A stretch of DNA of 38,093 nucleotides, from contig NZ_CALWJM010000017.1 in assembly GCF_944381005.1 (NCBI RefSeq), positions 1 to 38,093 on the forward strand, given 5' to 3'. Below, in pieces: positions 7,441 through 15,656 of the stretch (the first letter of the stretch is position 1; each line of letters begins with the position of its first letter). Both the position numbers and the translations under genes were made by a program. The notes under the pieces are model-generated. The model saw nothing but the letters and a program-made list of their open reading frames with translations. It ran no database searches and was not told the origin of the DNA. The DNA comes from an uncultured Butyricicoccus sp. (GTDB lineage: Bacteria > Bacillota > Clostridia > Oscillospirales > Butyricicoccaceae).

Positions 7441-8516
7441 TAAAAATTACCCCTTTCCATATTCAATTTATTAGCCATCTCCTCTTGTCGTGTGGGGAAC
7501 AGATGGGCATAGCGATATGTAATATCGATGCTCTCATGTCCTACTCGGTCAGCTATGGCCAATGCTGTAAATCCCATATCAATCAACAAGCTGATGTGAC
7601 TATGTCTCAAATCATGAATTCTAATCTTTTTCACTCCGGAAATCTTGCATCCTCGCTCCATTTCTTTATAAAGATAGGACTTAGTTACAGGAAAAATCCG
7701 ATCTGTAAGGCGCACACCATACAAAGATTTAATATGCTCCTGAATCTCTTCACAAAGGAAAGCTGGCATCTGAATGACCCGGTTACTCTTTGGCGTTTTG
7801 GGATCGGTAATCACATCCCGGCCCTTGATGCGCTGATAAGACTTGTTGATGGTCACAGTTTCCTTGCGAAAGTCGAAGTCTGCTGGGGTCAGTGCCAGCA
7901 GCTCCCCCTCCCGGATACCGCACCAGTAGAGCATTTCAAAGGCATAGAAGGACAGTGGCTTATCCATAATGGCCTGAGCAAATTTCTGATATTCTTTCTT
8001 GGTCCAATAGGACATCTCTCCATTCTTAGCCTTACCCATGTTTCCGGCTTGAGCTGCAGGATTTGCGCTCAAATGGTAATGTTTTACAGCATGATTGAAT
8101 ATGCAGCTGAGTTGATTGTGAAGTGTTTTAAGGTAGATAGGCGAATAAGGTTTGCCGTCCTTATCTCGATAGTTGAGCATTTCGTTCTGCCAAGCAATCA
8201 CATCTTTGGACTGAATTTCGCACATTTTCTTAGCTCCGAAATAAGGTATTAGCTTTTTATAAAGGATATGTTCTTTGGTTCCCCAAGTGCTTTCCCGAAT
8301 ACGTCCACTCATATCGGCCACATACTGAGCGATAAACGCCTCAAAGGTCATGTTCAAGTCAGACGATTTCTGTTGTAGAAACGTTCGTTCCCACTCCAAT
8401 GCCTCCCGTTTGGTGGCAAAACCACGTTTCATCTTTTTTTCTTTGACACCCATCCAGTTCTCATAATAAAAAGACGCATACCAGGTGCCTTTATTTTTGT
8501 CTTTATATGCGGGCAT
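7440..8516 (-). CDS. int: Tyrosine-type site-specific integrase
   Basis: Phage/ICE-type tyrosine recombinase (358 aa) that would integrate and excise the element at guaA. It has an N-terminal AP2-like arm-binding region (YASFYYEN, residues 13-20), a SAM-like core-binding domain (about 57-150) and a catalytic domain. Catalytic residues are seen as R202 (CGIREGELL), K243, H301 and R304 (HDLRHSH), H327 (RVGHESI) and Y336 (ITYRYAHL). The start at ATG 8516 is chosen because AGGAGG lies 6 bases upstream. The longer GTG start at 8531 would sit within that site. The Shine-Dalgarno overlaps the stop of the xis-like gene, so translation is likely coupled. Confidence 0.92.
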   Translation of the reverse strand: MPAYKDKNKGTWYASFYYENWMGVKEKKMKRGFATKREALEWERTFLQQKSSDLNMTFEAFIAQYVADMSGRIRESTWGTKEHILYKKLIPYFGAKKMCEIQSKDVIAWQNEMLNYRDKDGKPYSPIYLKTLHNQLSCIFNHAVKHYHLSANPAAQAGNMGKAKNGEMSYWTKKEYQKFAQAIMDKPLSFYAFEMLYWCGIREGELLALTPADFDFRKETVTINKSYQRIKGRDVITDPKTPKSNRVIQMPAFLCEEIQEHIKSLYGVRLTDRIFPVTKSYLYKEMERGCKISGVKKIRIHDLRHSHISLLIDMGFTALAIADRVGHESIDITYRYAHLFPTRQEEMANKLNMERGNF

Positions 8517-8527
8517 AGAATTCCTCC

Positions 8528-8716
8528 TCACTCATTGACTTGCAAGTCATATACTCTTTCCTCGAAATAGCGTCTGCTTACCTTGCCGGAAATGGTCAAA
8601 AATCCCTTTTCCTTGAGTTCCTTATTCAATTGTCGCACCACCTTATAAGCATAGGGCTTGGAGACTCCCAAGACAGCGGCTACCTCACTGGCATGAATAA
8701 ATGTTTGATTACTCAT
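8528..8716 (-). CDS. xis: Excisionase-like small HTH protein
   Basis: A 62-aa helix-turn-helix protein (FIHASEVAAVLGVSKPYAYK, then VVRQLNKELKEKGFLTISGKVS) like the small MerR/Xis-type proteins that sit immediately upstream of integrases in clostridial elements. It probably directs the integrase toward excision. A strong GAGGAGG site precedes the ATG at 8716, and the 3' end overlaps the integrase ribosome binding site. Transcription should start from the divergent promoter at 8768-8797. The specific role is inferred from size, HTH and position. Confidence 0.75.
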   Translation of the reverse strand: MSNQTFIHASEVAAVLGVSKPYAYKVVRQLNKELKEKGFLTISGKVSRRYFEERVYDLQVNE

Positions 8717-8767
8717 TATCGTACCTCCTCAAAAAATATTTTTAAATATATTCACTATTTTGCTGTT

Positions 8768-8797
8768 ATTATATATCTATATTAACTAATTTGTCAA
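8768..8797 (-). promoter_or_regulatory. Minus-strand promoter of the xis-int-mob operon
   Basis: Read on the minus strand: TTGACA (8797-8792), 18-base spacer, TATAAT (8773-8768). Both boxes are perfect consensus. The -35 box overlaps the -35 box of the opposite promoter driving the repressor gene. Confidence 0.75.
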
Positions 8798-8818
8798 TAT
8801 ATATCTAAAATAGTTATA
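8770..8818. repeat. Direct repeats, candidate repressor operators
   Basis: Two direct copies of a TATATCTAWAWTARYTA-like motif, at about 8772-8788 and 8802-8818, match at 13 of 17 positions. One lies in the spacer of the minus promoter and the other covers the spacer and -10 of the plus promoter. Binding by the adjacent Cro/CI-type protein is inference. Confidence 0.5.
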
Positions 8819-8819
8819 T
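8791..8819 (+). promoter_or_regulatory. Plus-strand promoter of the repressor gene
   Basis: TTGTCA (8791-8796), 17-base spacer, TTATAT (8814-8819). It is back to back with the operon promoter: the 7 bases TTGTCAA at 8791-8797 hold both -35 boxes. Confidence 0.6.
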
Positions 8820-8870
8820 TGAATTTTTTTACTACATCGTTTACACTATTTTCAAAGGATGGTGTTTCAT

Positions 8871-9425
8871 ATGGTAGTAGGTGAAAAAATCCGAAGAATT
8901 CGTATTTTCCGGGGCATGACACAGAAAGAATTGGGCATCGCAATTGGTTTAGGTGAAAAAGGTGCAGACAACCGAATTACTCAGTATGAAAATGGTTATC
9001 GTGTTCCTAAGCCTGAATTACTTTACAAAATTGCGCATGTTTTACGGGTCAACCCACAAAATCTTCACTTATCCTGTGATGATGTAGATAACCTTGTCTT
9101 TGACCTGCTTTGGTTTGAGGAACAGTACCCTGACTATATTCGACTATTTCTGCTAGAGCGCAAACCGAATAATCGAACAAACGATAGTGATAACTGCGCT
9201 CAATATGAAGATGGTAAAAATTGGCCAATCTATCCTCCTGTCGGATTGTACTTTAATCATCCAATCTTGGCTCAGTTTTTGCGTGAGTGGATGATTCGTC
9301 ACCAACAGCTGGAATATGGTGAAATCACAAGAGAAGAATACACTGAGTGGAAACTCAACTGGCCATATACTTGTGATTCTCGTGGTGTATTTGATGGCGG
9401 CTATATTGATTGGAAAAAAAAATAA
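8871..9425 (+). CDS. Cro/CI-type transcriptional regulator of the element
   Basis: The N-terminal HTH_XRE domain (residues about 3-60: IRRIRIFRGMTQKELGIAIG, an ITQYENGYRVPKPELL recognition and turn region, then LYKIAHVLRVNPQNL) is followed by a C-terminal region rich in Trp/Tyr (about 110-184) that is common in regulators of clostridial IMEs and has no named function. It is likely the switch controlling excision and mobilization genes, since it is divergent from them and its promoter overlaps theirs. The start ATG 8871 is preferred because AAAGGATGGTG sits 6 bases upstream. The ATG at 8859 would lie inside that site. Length with this start is 184 aa. Confidence 0.8.
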   Translation: MVVGEKIRRIRIFRGMTQKELGIAIGLGEKGADNRITQYENGYRVPKPELLYKIAHVLRVNPQNLHLSCDDVDNLVFDLLWFEEQYPDYIRLFLLERKPNNRTNDSDNCAQYEDGKNWPIYPPVGLYFNHPILAQFLREWMIRHQQLEYGEITREEYTEWKLNWPYTCDSRGVFDGGYIDWKKK

Positions 9426-9484
9426 GGACAAGCAAAAAAACGGCCCTACTGAATTTGTCGTTCAGTAGGGCCGTTCGCTTGTCC
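9426..9484. terminator. Long two-part hairpin terminator at the element end
   Basis: Inner arms CGGCCCTACTGAA (9441-9453) and TTCAGTAGGGCCG (9461-9473) pair perfectly; outer arms GGACAAGC / GCTTGTCC (9426-9433 / 9477-9484) also pair perfectly. On the minus strand the inner stem is followed by seven T, so it best blocks transcription coming from guaA into the element. On the plus strand it can end the regulator transcript. Confidence 0.88.
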
Positions 9485-9514
9485 TTTGCAATGATGACTA
9501 CGGTTCATCAGTTG

Positions 9515-9545
9515 GATACTTTTAGTATCATTTTAGTATCATTTG
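9515..9545. repeat. AGTATC repeats near guaA, candidate integrase arm sites
   Basis: Inverted GATACT-TTT-AGTATC (9515-9529) and a second direct AGTATC (9535-9540), each AGTATC followed by ATTT, lie 60-85 bases from the guaA stop. Short repeats close to an element end are typical of arm-type integrase or Xis binding sites. Confidence 0.4.
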
Positions 9546-9553
9546 GCAAAGTG

Positions 9554-9610
9554 ACAGGCCAAAAGCCTGTATTTTCAGGGGTTTCCCGATTTCCGGGCAT
9601 CATTCCCACT
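9554..9610. other. Probable attachment-site end of the IME at guaA 3' end
   Basis: The IME's integrase/regulator end stops against the last codons of guaA (stop at 9600-9602). A short hairpin ACAGGC / GCCTGT (9554-9570) lies between. Insertion at the guaA 3' end is well known for genomic islands, with the core site inside the final codons. I could not find a second copy of the CATTCCCACTC sequence within the window, so the other end is unplaced. Confidence 0.5.
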
Positions 9611-11141
9611 CGATGGTTGCAGGTGGCTTGCTCGTAATGTCATACACAATACGGTTAATATGTTTCACCTCATTGACAATACGAACAGAGATTCTGTCCA
9701 GCACTTCATAAGGAATACGCGCCCAATCTGCTGTCATAAAATCCGAAGTTGTAACGCCGCGTAAAGCTAAGGTATAATCATAGGTACGCCCGTCACCCAT
9801 GACACCAACCGAACGCATTCCTGTCAGTACTGCAAAATACTGATTGATACTGCGGTCTAAGCCAGCTTTGGCAATTTCTTCTCGGAAAATCCAATCAGCT
9901 TCTTGAAGAATTGCAACCTTATCGGGTGTAACTTCACCCAGCACGCGGATACCAAGTCCTGGTCCTGGGAACGGCTGACGCCATACCAAATAATCAGGCA
10001 ATCCCAATTCCATACCCATCACGCGAACTTCATCTTTAAATAACAGGCGCAGTGGTTCAATCAATTCTTTGAAATCAACAACGCTAGGCAAACCACCTAC
10101 ATTATGATGGCTCTTAATCACAGCACTATCACCTAGGCCGGACTCAATTACATCAGGATAAATTGTACCCTGTACCAAGAAATCAACCGTTCCGATTTTA
10201 CGCGCTTCATCTTCAAACACGCGAATAAACTCTTCACCAATTACTTTGCGCTTAGCTTCCGGGTCGGTCAGTCCTGCTAATTTTTTAAAGAAACGTTCCT
10301 GCGCATTCGCTCGAACAAAATTAGAGTCAAATCGGGTTGCGAATGCTTGCTCAACCTCATCGCCTTCATTCTTACGCATCAGACCGGTGTCTACAAAAAC
10401 GCATGTCAACTGGCGTCCAACCGCCTTGGAAACTAATGCTGCAACAACTGAGGAATCCACACCGCCAGAGAGTGCACACAACACCTTACCATTGCCAACT
10501 TTTTGGCGAATGGCTTCTACCTGCTGCTCAATATAGCGGGTCATAGTCCAATCGCCTGTGCATCCACACACATCATAAAGGAAATGCTTGAGCATATCGG
10601 TACCATGCGGCGTATGATTGACTTCGGGATGGAACTGCACGCCATAAAATTTCTTTTCTGCACATTCCATCGCTGCTGTTGGGCAGGTGTCTGTCGTCGC
10701 TGTTACGCGAAAACCTTCTGGTATTTGAGAAATAAAATCCGTATGACTCATCCAGCAAATCTCTTCTGTCTGCAAATCAGCAAAAAGTTTACTGGTCTTA
10801 TCTAATGTCACTCGTGTTTTACCATATTCACTCTTTTCGGCAGCATTGGATACCGTTCCCCCCAGAACATGCGCCATCAACTGGCATCCATAACAAATAC
10901 CGAGTACAGGGATACCCAGTTCAAAAATCTCTTTGCCACACCGTGGAGAAGTCTCCTCATAAACACTATTGGGGCCGCCGGTAAAAATAATACCGACCGG
11001 ATTCATTGCTTTAATCTCATCAAGAGATGTCTTATAGGATTTTACTTCACAATACACATGATGTTCACGCACGCGGCGTGCAATGAGCTGATTATACTGT
11101 CCACCAAAGTCCAGTACCAAAACAAGCTGATGCTGCTCCAT
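9600..11141 (-). CDS. guaA: GMP synthase (glutamine-hydrolysing)
   Basis: Converts XMP to GMP using glutamine and ATP, the last step of guanine nucleotide synthesis. The 513-residue protein is full length. The class I amidotransferase domain is at about 1-195, with GGPNSVY (55-61), nucleophile C83 in GICYGCQ and HPEV in [11 protein letters not shown] (about 168-178). The ATP-pyrophosphatase P-loop SGGVDSS is at about 226-232. The C-terminal dimerization domain ends in the conserved [15 protein letters not shown] lies 10 bases before the ATG. The C-terminal coding sequence is intact although the mobile element is inserted right behind it, as expected for an integrase that rebuilds the gene end. 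Confidence 0.97.
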   Translation of the reverse strand: MEQHQLVLVLDFGGQYNQLIARRVREHHVYCEVKSYKTSLDEIKAMNPVGIIFTGGPNSVYEETSPRCGKEIFELGIPVLGICYGCQLMAHVLGGTVSNAAEKSEYGKTRVTLDKTSKLFADLQTEEICWMSHTDFISQIPEGFRVTATTDTCPTAAMECAEKKFYGVQFHPEVNHTPHGTDMLKHFLYDVCGCTGDWTMTRYIEQQVEAIRQKVGNGKVLCALSGGVDSSVVAALVSKAVGRQLTCVFVDTGLMRKNEGDEVEQAFATRFDSNFVRANAQERFFKKLAGLTDPEAKRKVIGEEFIRVFEDEARKIGTVDFLVQGTIYPDVIESGLGDSAVIKSHHNVGGLPSVVDFKELIEPLRLLFKDEVRVMGMELGLPDYLVWRQPFPGPGLGIRVLGEVTPDKVAILQEADWIFREEIAKAGLDRSINQYFAVLTGMRSVGVMGDGRTYDYTLALRGVTTSDFMTADWARIPYEVLDRISVRIVNEVKHINRIVYDITSKPPATIEWE

Positions 11142-11178
11142 GAGACATATTCCTCCTAATCATTCTTCTGTTTCGATA

Positions 11179-11207
11179 ATTATGCCATATTTTATCTATT
11201 TGAGCAA
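11179..11207 (-). promoter_or_regulatory. guaA promoter
   Basis: Minus strand: TTGCTC (11207-11202), 17-base spacer, CATAAT (11184-11179), about 40 bases before the guaA start. No purine riboswitch structure is seen in the short leader. Confidence 0.6.
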
Positions 11208-11340
11208 GTGTTTTCCTGCACAAATCTCAATTTTTTCAAATCACACAAAACTTTTCGTAACGCAAACAAATATATGCGTATCATTTACACGCAAAGCGGC
11301 AATACTGCGAATATACTGTTATAGAAAAGGATGGTATGCG

Positions 11341-12312
11341 ATGAATACATTATCTAAGAAAGGTCTTTTGTGCCTTTTATGTACGCTGACCTTTATCATG
11401 CCTTGTGCAGCTTTTTGGCAGGACCGCGTACAGGCACTTGCAGAAGAATCTCTCATTACTTCTTCTGCAGGGCACCCCCCAGTTGTAGATACGGTTGAAA
11501 CCGAAACGGTTATGGATGTTATGGTACGATTCCCGCTACCGGCTTCAGACCCTGATGGTGACACTGTGACCTTAAAGCTAATTGACCAACCACGTCTGGG
11601 TACTGCAACCTTTGAAAATGGAAATCTTATCTATACACCTGCTTCTCACAGAACCGGAACCGACCAGTTTTCTTATTGCGCTGTTGATGTGATGGGAAAT
11701 CAATCCGAACCTGCACGCATTTCGGTAAAAATCAATCGAAATGCGTCGGGTATCACCTATGCCGACATGACATACAATCCCAATCATCTAGCTGCCGTTC
11801 GCTTGGCACAAGAAGACATCTTTCTTGGCGAAAAAGTTGGAAGTTCTTATTTCCTGCATCCCATGCAAACTGTAACTCGTAACGAATTTATCGCGATGGC
11901 CGCTGCCACAGCAGAATTAGACCTCACCGAAACAGCCTATACCGACTTTCAGGACGACAGTGCACTTTCTTCCTGGGTCAAACCTTATATCAGCGCTGCC
12001 GCTGAAGCTGGTTTCATTCAAGGCTATCAGACCGCGTCAGGCACTGCCGAAATTCGCGGTGAAAAACCTATCACGGTTTCTGAAGCAGCCGTTATCGTGT
12101 CCAATTTACTCAAACAGCAAGAAATCCCCGTTGCAACTCCAACAAGTGGCACGGTTTCCTATCAAGTCGTGCCTGCTTGGGCAGAAACGGCTGTCAATAC
12201 CCTATCCGCAGCAAATATCTTGCCCGCTTCTACGCTGGATAGCAATGAACCCTTAACACGAGAAACCGCTTGTGTCATGCTCTATCACGTTATGTGCCTG
12301 TGTGATTCTTAA
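11341..12312 (+). CDS. Secreted surface protein with cadherin/Ig-like and SLH domains
   Basis: A 323-residue exported protein. The signal peptide covers about residues 1-32 (KKGLLCLLCTLTFIMPCAA). It is followed by a cadherin-like/Big-type beta domain (about 38-125), marked by PLPASDPDGDTVTLKL, LGTATFENGNLIYTP and TGTDQFSYCAVD. S-layer homology motifs then cover about 150-320 (VTRNEFIAMAAA..., SSWVKPYISAAAEAGFIQGY..., plus a degenerate one ending LTRETACVMLYHVM). It would bind the secondary cell-wall polymer, with the Ig-like domain exposed. The true start is ATG 11341, with AAAAGGATGG upstream. An open frame extends further upstream to 11140 but crosses the intergenic promoter region. It diverges from guaA and ends at a strong terminator. 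Confidence 0.8.
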   Translation: MNTLSKKGLLCLLCTLTFIMPCAAFWQDRVQALAEESLITSSAGHPPVVDTVETETVMDVMVRFPLPASDPDGDTVTLKLIDQPRLGTATFENGNLIYTPASHRTGTDQFSYCAVDVMGNQSEPARISVKINRNASGITYADMTYNPNHLAAVRLAQEDIFLGEKVGSSYFLHPMQTVTRNEFIAMAAATAELDLTETAYTDFQDDSALSSWVKPYISAAAEAGFIQGYQTASGTAEIRGEKPITVSEAAVIVSNLLKQQEIPVATPTSGTVSYQVVPAWAETAVNTLSAANILPASTLDSNEPLTRETACVMLYHVMCLCDS

Positions 12313-12325
12313 ATTACGTTTTGTG

Positions 12326-12351
12326 AAAGCTGGATATCCAAATCCAGCTTT
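12326..12351 (+). terminator. Terminator of the SLH protein gene
   Basis: Perfect 10-bp arms AAAGCTGGAT / ATCCAGCTTT with a 6-base loop and T-rich tail, 14 bases after the stop. It also lies 4 bases past the end of the convergent rqcH gene and may serve both, though the minus-strand tail lacks U. Confidence 0.85.
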
Positions 12352-12355
12352 TTCA

Positions 12356-14134
12356 TTATTCTTTCACACGCAAAGATTCTATCAGCGCTTCATCTGGCGT
12401 TACAAAAGCCGTTTGATATACATGATAAATCACAAACCCCGGTTTTGCACCAGTTGGCTTTTTCAAATGGCGCACTTCGGTGTAGTCTACCGGCACCATC
12501 GACGATGTGCGTGCCTTTGAATGATAGGCTGCAATCATCGCAGCCTGCGTCATTGCCTCGTTACTCGGTTGTTTGCCATCAGTAACCAAAATCACATGAG
12601 AACCGTGAATTTTTTGAGCATGGAACCAAATATCACTCTTAAATGCTGTTTTCATGCTCAATAAATCATTTTGTAAATTATTTTTGCCTGCCCATACCGA
12701 GAAACCGTCACTTGTACGATATTCATATGGAGCGGAACGCGCAGACTTCTGTTTTTTGCCTCCACGTTGCTGTTTGTGCGATAATACACCAGTCTGTGCG
12801 AGTTCTTCCCGAAGTTGTGCTAGGTCTGCTTCATTCTCAGCTTCGTCCAGCGCTGCCAGCACGCTTTCCAGATAATCCAATTCCATTGTACCTTGTGTAA
12901 GCTGCTCGGTCAACATCACTTCTGCTGTCTTTGCTTTTTGATATAGTTTAAAATATTTTTGTGCGTTTTGTTGTGGGGTAAGCCGTACATCCAAAGAAAT
13001 TTCAACTTCCGGACAATCAGGGGCATAATAATCAATGACCTTTGCCGTGCGCATTCCTTTCTCTAATTGATAAAAATTCGCAGAAATCAATTCCCCTTTG
13101 CGCTTATACTTTTCACGGTCTTGTGTTTTTTGCAATTCCTGTCTTTGTGCTGCTAATTTGCGGGTCAACCGGTCACGCGCAGAAGTAACGGTGCGCAACA
13201 TATCTCCCGCTTTTCGGTGCATTCGCTCTGCTTGCCCTTTTTTCTCATAAAATGCTGCTAATAGCGTGGAGAAGTCTTGCTGCACATCCAATCGAATCAG
13301 ACTACCATATTGTGTCACTGGCAAACAAGTAAAGTCAAACACACTTTTATCTTCCACTTTGACCAGCAAATAAGGACGTGCTTTGCCCTCCTGCATATAG
13401 CGGATGAACTCACCAAATACCTCACACAACTTTTGACGTTCCCCATCGGATAACGTCCCCACTGTTTTGCTGGGTTCACCTGTTGCACGATAAGCGAGTT
13501 CTCGACATAGCAAAGGAGACAATCCACAGAACGAGGACAACAACCATTTATCCAGTCCCATTTCTCCGGATGCTTGCTGTATTGCGGCGGCTATCCCCGC
13601 TGGCGAAACGGCAAACGGGTCTACTTTATTTTGCTGCGGGGGCGGCAGTCGATAAAACAGTCCCGGAAGAATTTGACGTTTGCCTGAAATGTCACCATCA
13701 ACACGGCGAATGGCATCAATAATCCGGTCATCTTCTCCTTTTAAGATTAAATTGGAATATTTACCCATCAACTCAGCAATCAGGTATCGTTTGACCGGCA
13801 CGCCCATTTCATCATTGGTATCCAATTCTAAAATTGCCATACGTTCCAAAGACGGCTGGGTCAAAGACACAATTTTTGCGCCCTGAATATGCTTTCGCAG
13901 TAACATACAAAACATCGGCGGTACCGCAGGGTTTTCGCGATTTTGCTCTATCAAATGAATCCGTGGTGCACTGGCTGCCGCCGAAAGCAACAGTTTACAA
14001 GCACCTTTTCCGCCCCGAATCTGGAGCACGATTTCCTCCCTATCCGGCTGATAAACTTTTTCGATTCGTCCTCCTGCAATGCGTGCATCCAGCTCAGATA
14101 ACACGGCATGCAGGCATACAGCATCTAATGGCAT
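12356..14134 (-). CDS. rqcH: Rqc2 homolog RqcH (NFACT protein)
   Basis: Ribosome-associated quality-control factor that binds stalled 50S-peptidyl-tRNA complexes and recruits tRNA-Ala to add C-terminal alanine tails. The 592-residue protein has the NFACT-N domain (from MPLDAVCLHAVLSELDARIAGGRI), the characteristic ELDTNDEMG...LIAELMGKYSNLIL segment (about 105-137), central coiled-coil and helix-hairpin parts (about 300-450) and the C-terminal NFACT-R/DUF814 domain (about 470-585, including FSVWAGKNNLQNDLL, DIWFHAQKIHGSHVIL and VIYHVYQT). AAGGAG lies 7 bases upstream of ATG 14134. It follows nif3 by 12 bases in a trmK-nif3-rqcH operon. In older annotation it is called a fibronectin-binding protein. 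Confidence 0.92.
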   Translation of the reverse strand: MPLDAVCLHAVLSELDARIAGGRIEKVYQPDREEIVLQIRGGKGACKLLLSAAASAPRIHLIEQNRENPAVPPMFCMLLRKHIQGAKIVSLTQPSLERMAILELDTNDEMGVPVKRYLIAELMGKYSNLILKGEDDRIIDAIRRVDGDISGKRQILPGLFYRLPPPQQNKVDPFAVSPAGIAAAIQQASGEMGLDKWLLSSFCGLSPLLCRELAYRATGEPSKTVGTLSDGERQKLCEVFGEFIRYMQEGKARPYLLVKVEDKSVFDFTCLPVTQYGSLIRLDVQQDFSTLLAAFYEKKGQAERMHRKAGDMLRTVTSARDRLTRKLAAQRQELQKTQDREKYKRKGELISANFYQLEKGMRTAKVIDYYAPDCPEVEISLDVRLTPQQNAQKYFKLYQKAKTAEVMLTEQLTQGTMELDYLESVLAALDEAENEADLAQLREELAQTGVLSHKQQRGGKKQKSARSAPYEYRTSDGFSVWAGKNNLQNDLLSMKTAFKSDIWFHAQKIHGSHVILVTDGKQPSNEAMTQAAMIAAYHSKARTSSMVPVDYTEVRHLKKPTGAKPGFVIYHVYQTAFVTPDEALIESLRVKE

Positions 14135-14146
14135 GAATTAGGCTCC

Positions 14147-14923
14147 TTATACAAATTGAATACAGTCGTGATGTTTTTGAGAAACCATTGACTCAATGGT
14201 TGGAAAACATCTTTCCAAATAGGTAGAAAATGTTTTGGCAATCGGATTTTCAGTCGGAAAATGTCCTGCGTCTACCAAAGTTAAGCCAAGGGACTGCGCA
14301 CGCTGCATCAAATCATAAGAACAATCCCCTATCACAAAGGCATCCGCGCCCTTGGCTATAGCCGCATCCATCATTTTACCACAAGCGCCACCACCAACCG
14401 CAACTCGTCCAATCGTGCGGCCGCCATCGACATATCGCACACCGCCTGCATCCAGCGCATCTTTTACATATTCGGCAAAAACTTTGGGCGACATACGCGC
14501 GGGTAGATTGCCGACCCGACCAAGCATTTTGTTTTCTCCGGCTTCCATATTCACGACCTGTGACAGTCCAAGTGCAGTAGCCAAGGCATCATTCACGCCT
14601 CCGTGTGCACAGTCAGCATTGGTGTGCATACAAATCACTGCAATATTATGTTTAATTGCCAAACACAGAGCGCGTCCCGTGGCATCATCCTCGGTGACGT
14701 TACGCACAGAAGTAAAAATCAAGGGATGATGCGCAACAACCACTTGCACTTCTCGTCGGATTGCCTCGGCAATGACATCTTGGGTGGCATCCAGCGCACA
14801 CAAGACGCGTGTAACCTTCTGTGCTCGATTTCCTGTCATCAAGCCGCAGTTATCCCAGCTTTCTGCCAATTCGTAGGGTGCGAACTGTTCTAAGCAATGT
14901 AAAATATCATTTACCGTTGGCAT
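14147..14923 (-). CDS. Nif3-like dinuclear metal-center protein
   Basis: NIF3/YbgI family protein (258 aa, the compact form without the PII-like insert of Bacillus YqfO). The metal-binding motifs are present: AHHPLIF (about 64-70), HTNADCAHGGVNDALA (about 98-113) and the C-terminal GDCSYDLMQRAQSLGLTLVDAGHFPTEN. The biochemical role is not settled in the family; GTP cyclohydrolase-like activity has been proposed. The start is ATG 14923 with GGAGGAACAAAT upstream. It overlaps the trmK stop by 13 bases. The longer frame to 15103 merely runs antisense-like through trmK. Pairing of trmK with nif3 is very common in Firmicutes and suggests a functional tie. Confidence 0.9.
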   Translation of the reverse strand: MPTVNDILHCLEQFAPYELAESWDNCGLMTGNRAQKVTRVLCALDATQDVIAEAIRREVQVVVAHHPLIFTSVRNVTEDDATGRALCLAIKHNIAVICMHTNADCAHGGVNDALATALGLSQVVNMEAGENKMLGRVGNLPARMSPKVFAEYVKDALDAGGVRYVDGGRTIGRVAVGGGACGKMMDAAIAKGADAFVIGDCSYDLMQRAQSLGLTLVDAGHFPTENPIAKTFSTYLERCFPTIESMVSQKHHDCIQFV

Positions 14924-15630
14924 ATTTGTTCCTCCAAAACTGTTTGTAATGTTTGAACGACCGCTTGTTGCTGCATCAGTTGCTCTTTCGACACCTGTTG
15001 CCCCCGCTTCATACCTGCGAGTACATACTGCTCCCGTCGTAACAGTGCAGTCAAATATATGTCTGCCCGTGGTGCACACAGCAATGCCGAAGAAAAATAA
15101 CAATCAGGTAATGCAACCATTTTGCAAGTAGTACCACCGCGTACCGTCCAAACCAAATAATGCCGTTTGCCCTCAGTACACACTGTTTCTTCTTCTATTT
15201 CATATCCGTTCTGCCATAACCACTGTCTCAACTGTGGCAGCATAGTCATTGGCTGAAGTAACAATGTGTGATTGCCTCTTGCTGTCCAAGGCGCTGCCTG
15301 TAAAATCTCAATAATAGTTTCCCCACCCATTCCAGCAATCGAAATGGTATCACACTCCGATGGTAAAACGCCATCCAGCCCGGCAGCCAATCGAAATTGG
15401 ACAAAAGAACTCAATCCGTGCAGTCTTGCATTCTCTTGTGCGTGTGTCAATGGCCCTTCTCGTAAATCGGATGCAATCGCGCTCGTCAAACGTCCCTGAG
15501 TCAAAAGCCAAAGTGGTAAATGTCCGTGGTCGGTTCCAACATCGACCAAACGCGCACCATTTGATACACGGTCAGCAATGGCTTGCAAACGTGGGGTTAA
15601 CGTTAAATTTTCTTTGGTTCGTTCGGTCAT
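14911..15630 (-). CDS. trmK: tRNA (adenine(22)-N1)-methyltransferase TrmK
   Basis: SAM-dependent enzyme forming m1A22 in tRNA. The Rossmann-fold motifs are visible: motif I LVDVGTDHGHLPLWL (about 28-42), AIASDLREGPL (about 52-62) and ISIAGMGGETI (about 95-105, the catalytic-loop region). A helical C-terminal domain follows from about 160. Length (239 aa) is normal. ATG 15630 is preferred over a TTG at 15636 because AGGAA precedes it at good spacing. A terminator of the upstream DUF1858 gene lies just before it; no separate promoter was identified, so partial read-through is possible. Confidence 0.92.
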   Translation of the reverse strand: MTERTKENLTLTPRLQAIADRVSNGARLVDVGTDHGHLPLWLLTQGRLTSAIASDLREGPLTHAQENARLHGLSSFVQFRLAAGLDGVLPSECDTISIAGMGGETIIEILQAAPWTARGNHTLLLQPMTMLPQLRQWLWQNGYEIEEETVCTEGKRHYLVWTVRGGTTCKMVALPDCYFSSALLCAPRADIYLTALLRREQYVLAGMKRGQQVSKEQLMQQQAVVQTLQTVLEEQICQR

Positions 15631-15656
15631 TTTCAATTCCTGTCATCTGAAAAAAT

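Noticed and set aside
7431..8252. 273-aa plus-strand ORF
   Set aside because: It lies entirely antisense to the integrase, whose catalytic residues are intact, and has no family signal.
9410..9637. Plus-strand ORF overlapping the terminator and guaA end
   Set aside because: It crosses a perfect terminator hairpin and runs antisense to guaA, with no ribosome site.
11142..11340. Purine riboswitch ahead of guaA
   Set aside because: The region is shared with a divergent gene and no conserved three-stem core was seen, only a normal promoter.
11140..11340. N-terminal extension of the SLH protein
   Set aside because: It covers the guaA promoter region; the signal peptide and ribosome binding site support ATG 11341.
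14924..15103. 60-residue N-terminal extension of the Nif3 protein
   Set aside because: It overlaps trmK and has no family similarity; ATG 14923 has GGAGG and the normal MPTVNDIL start.
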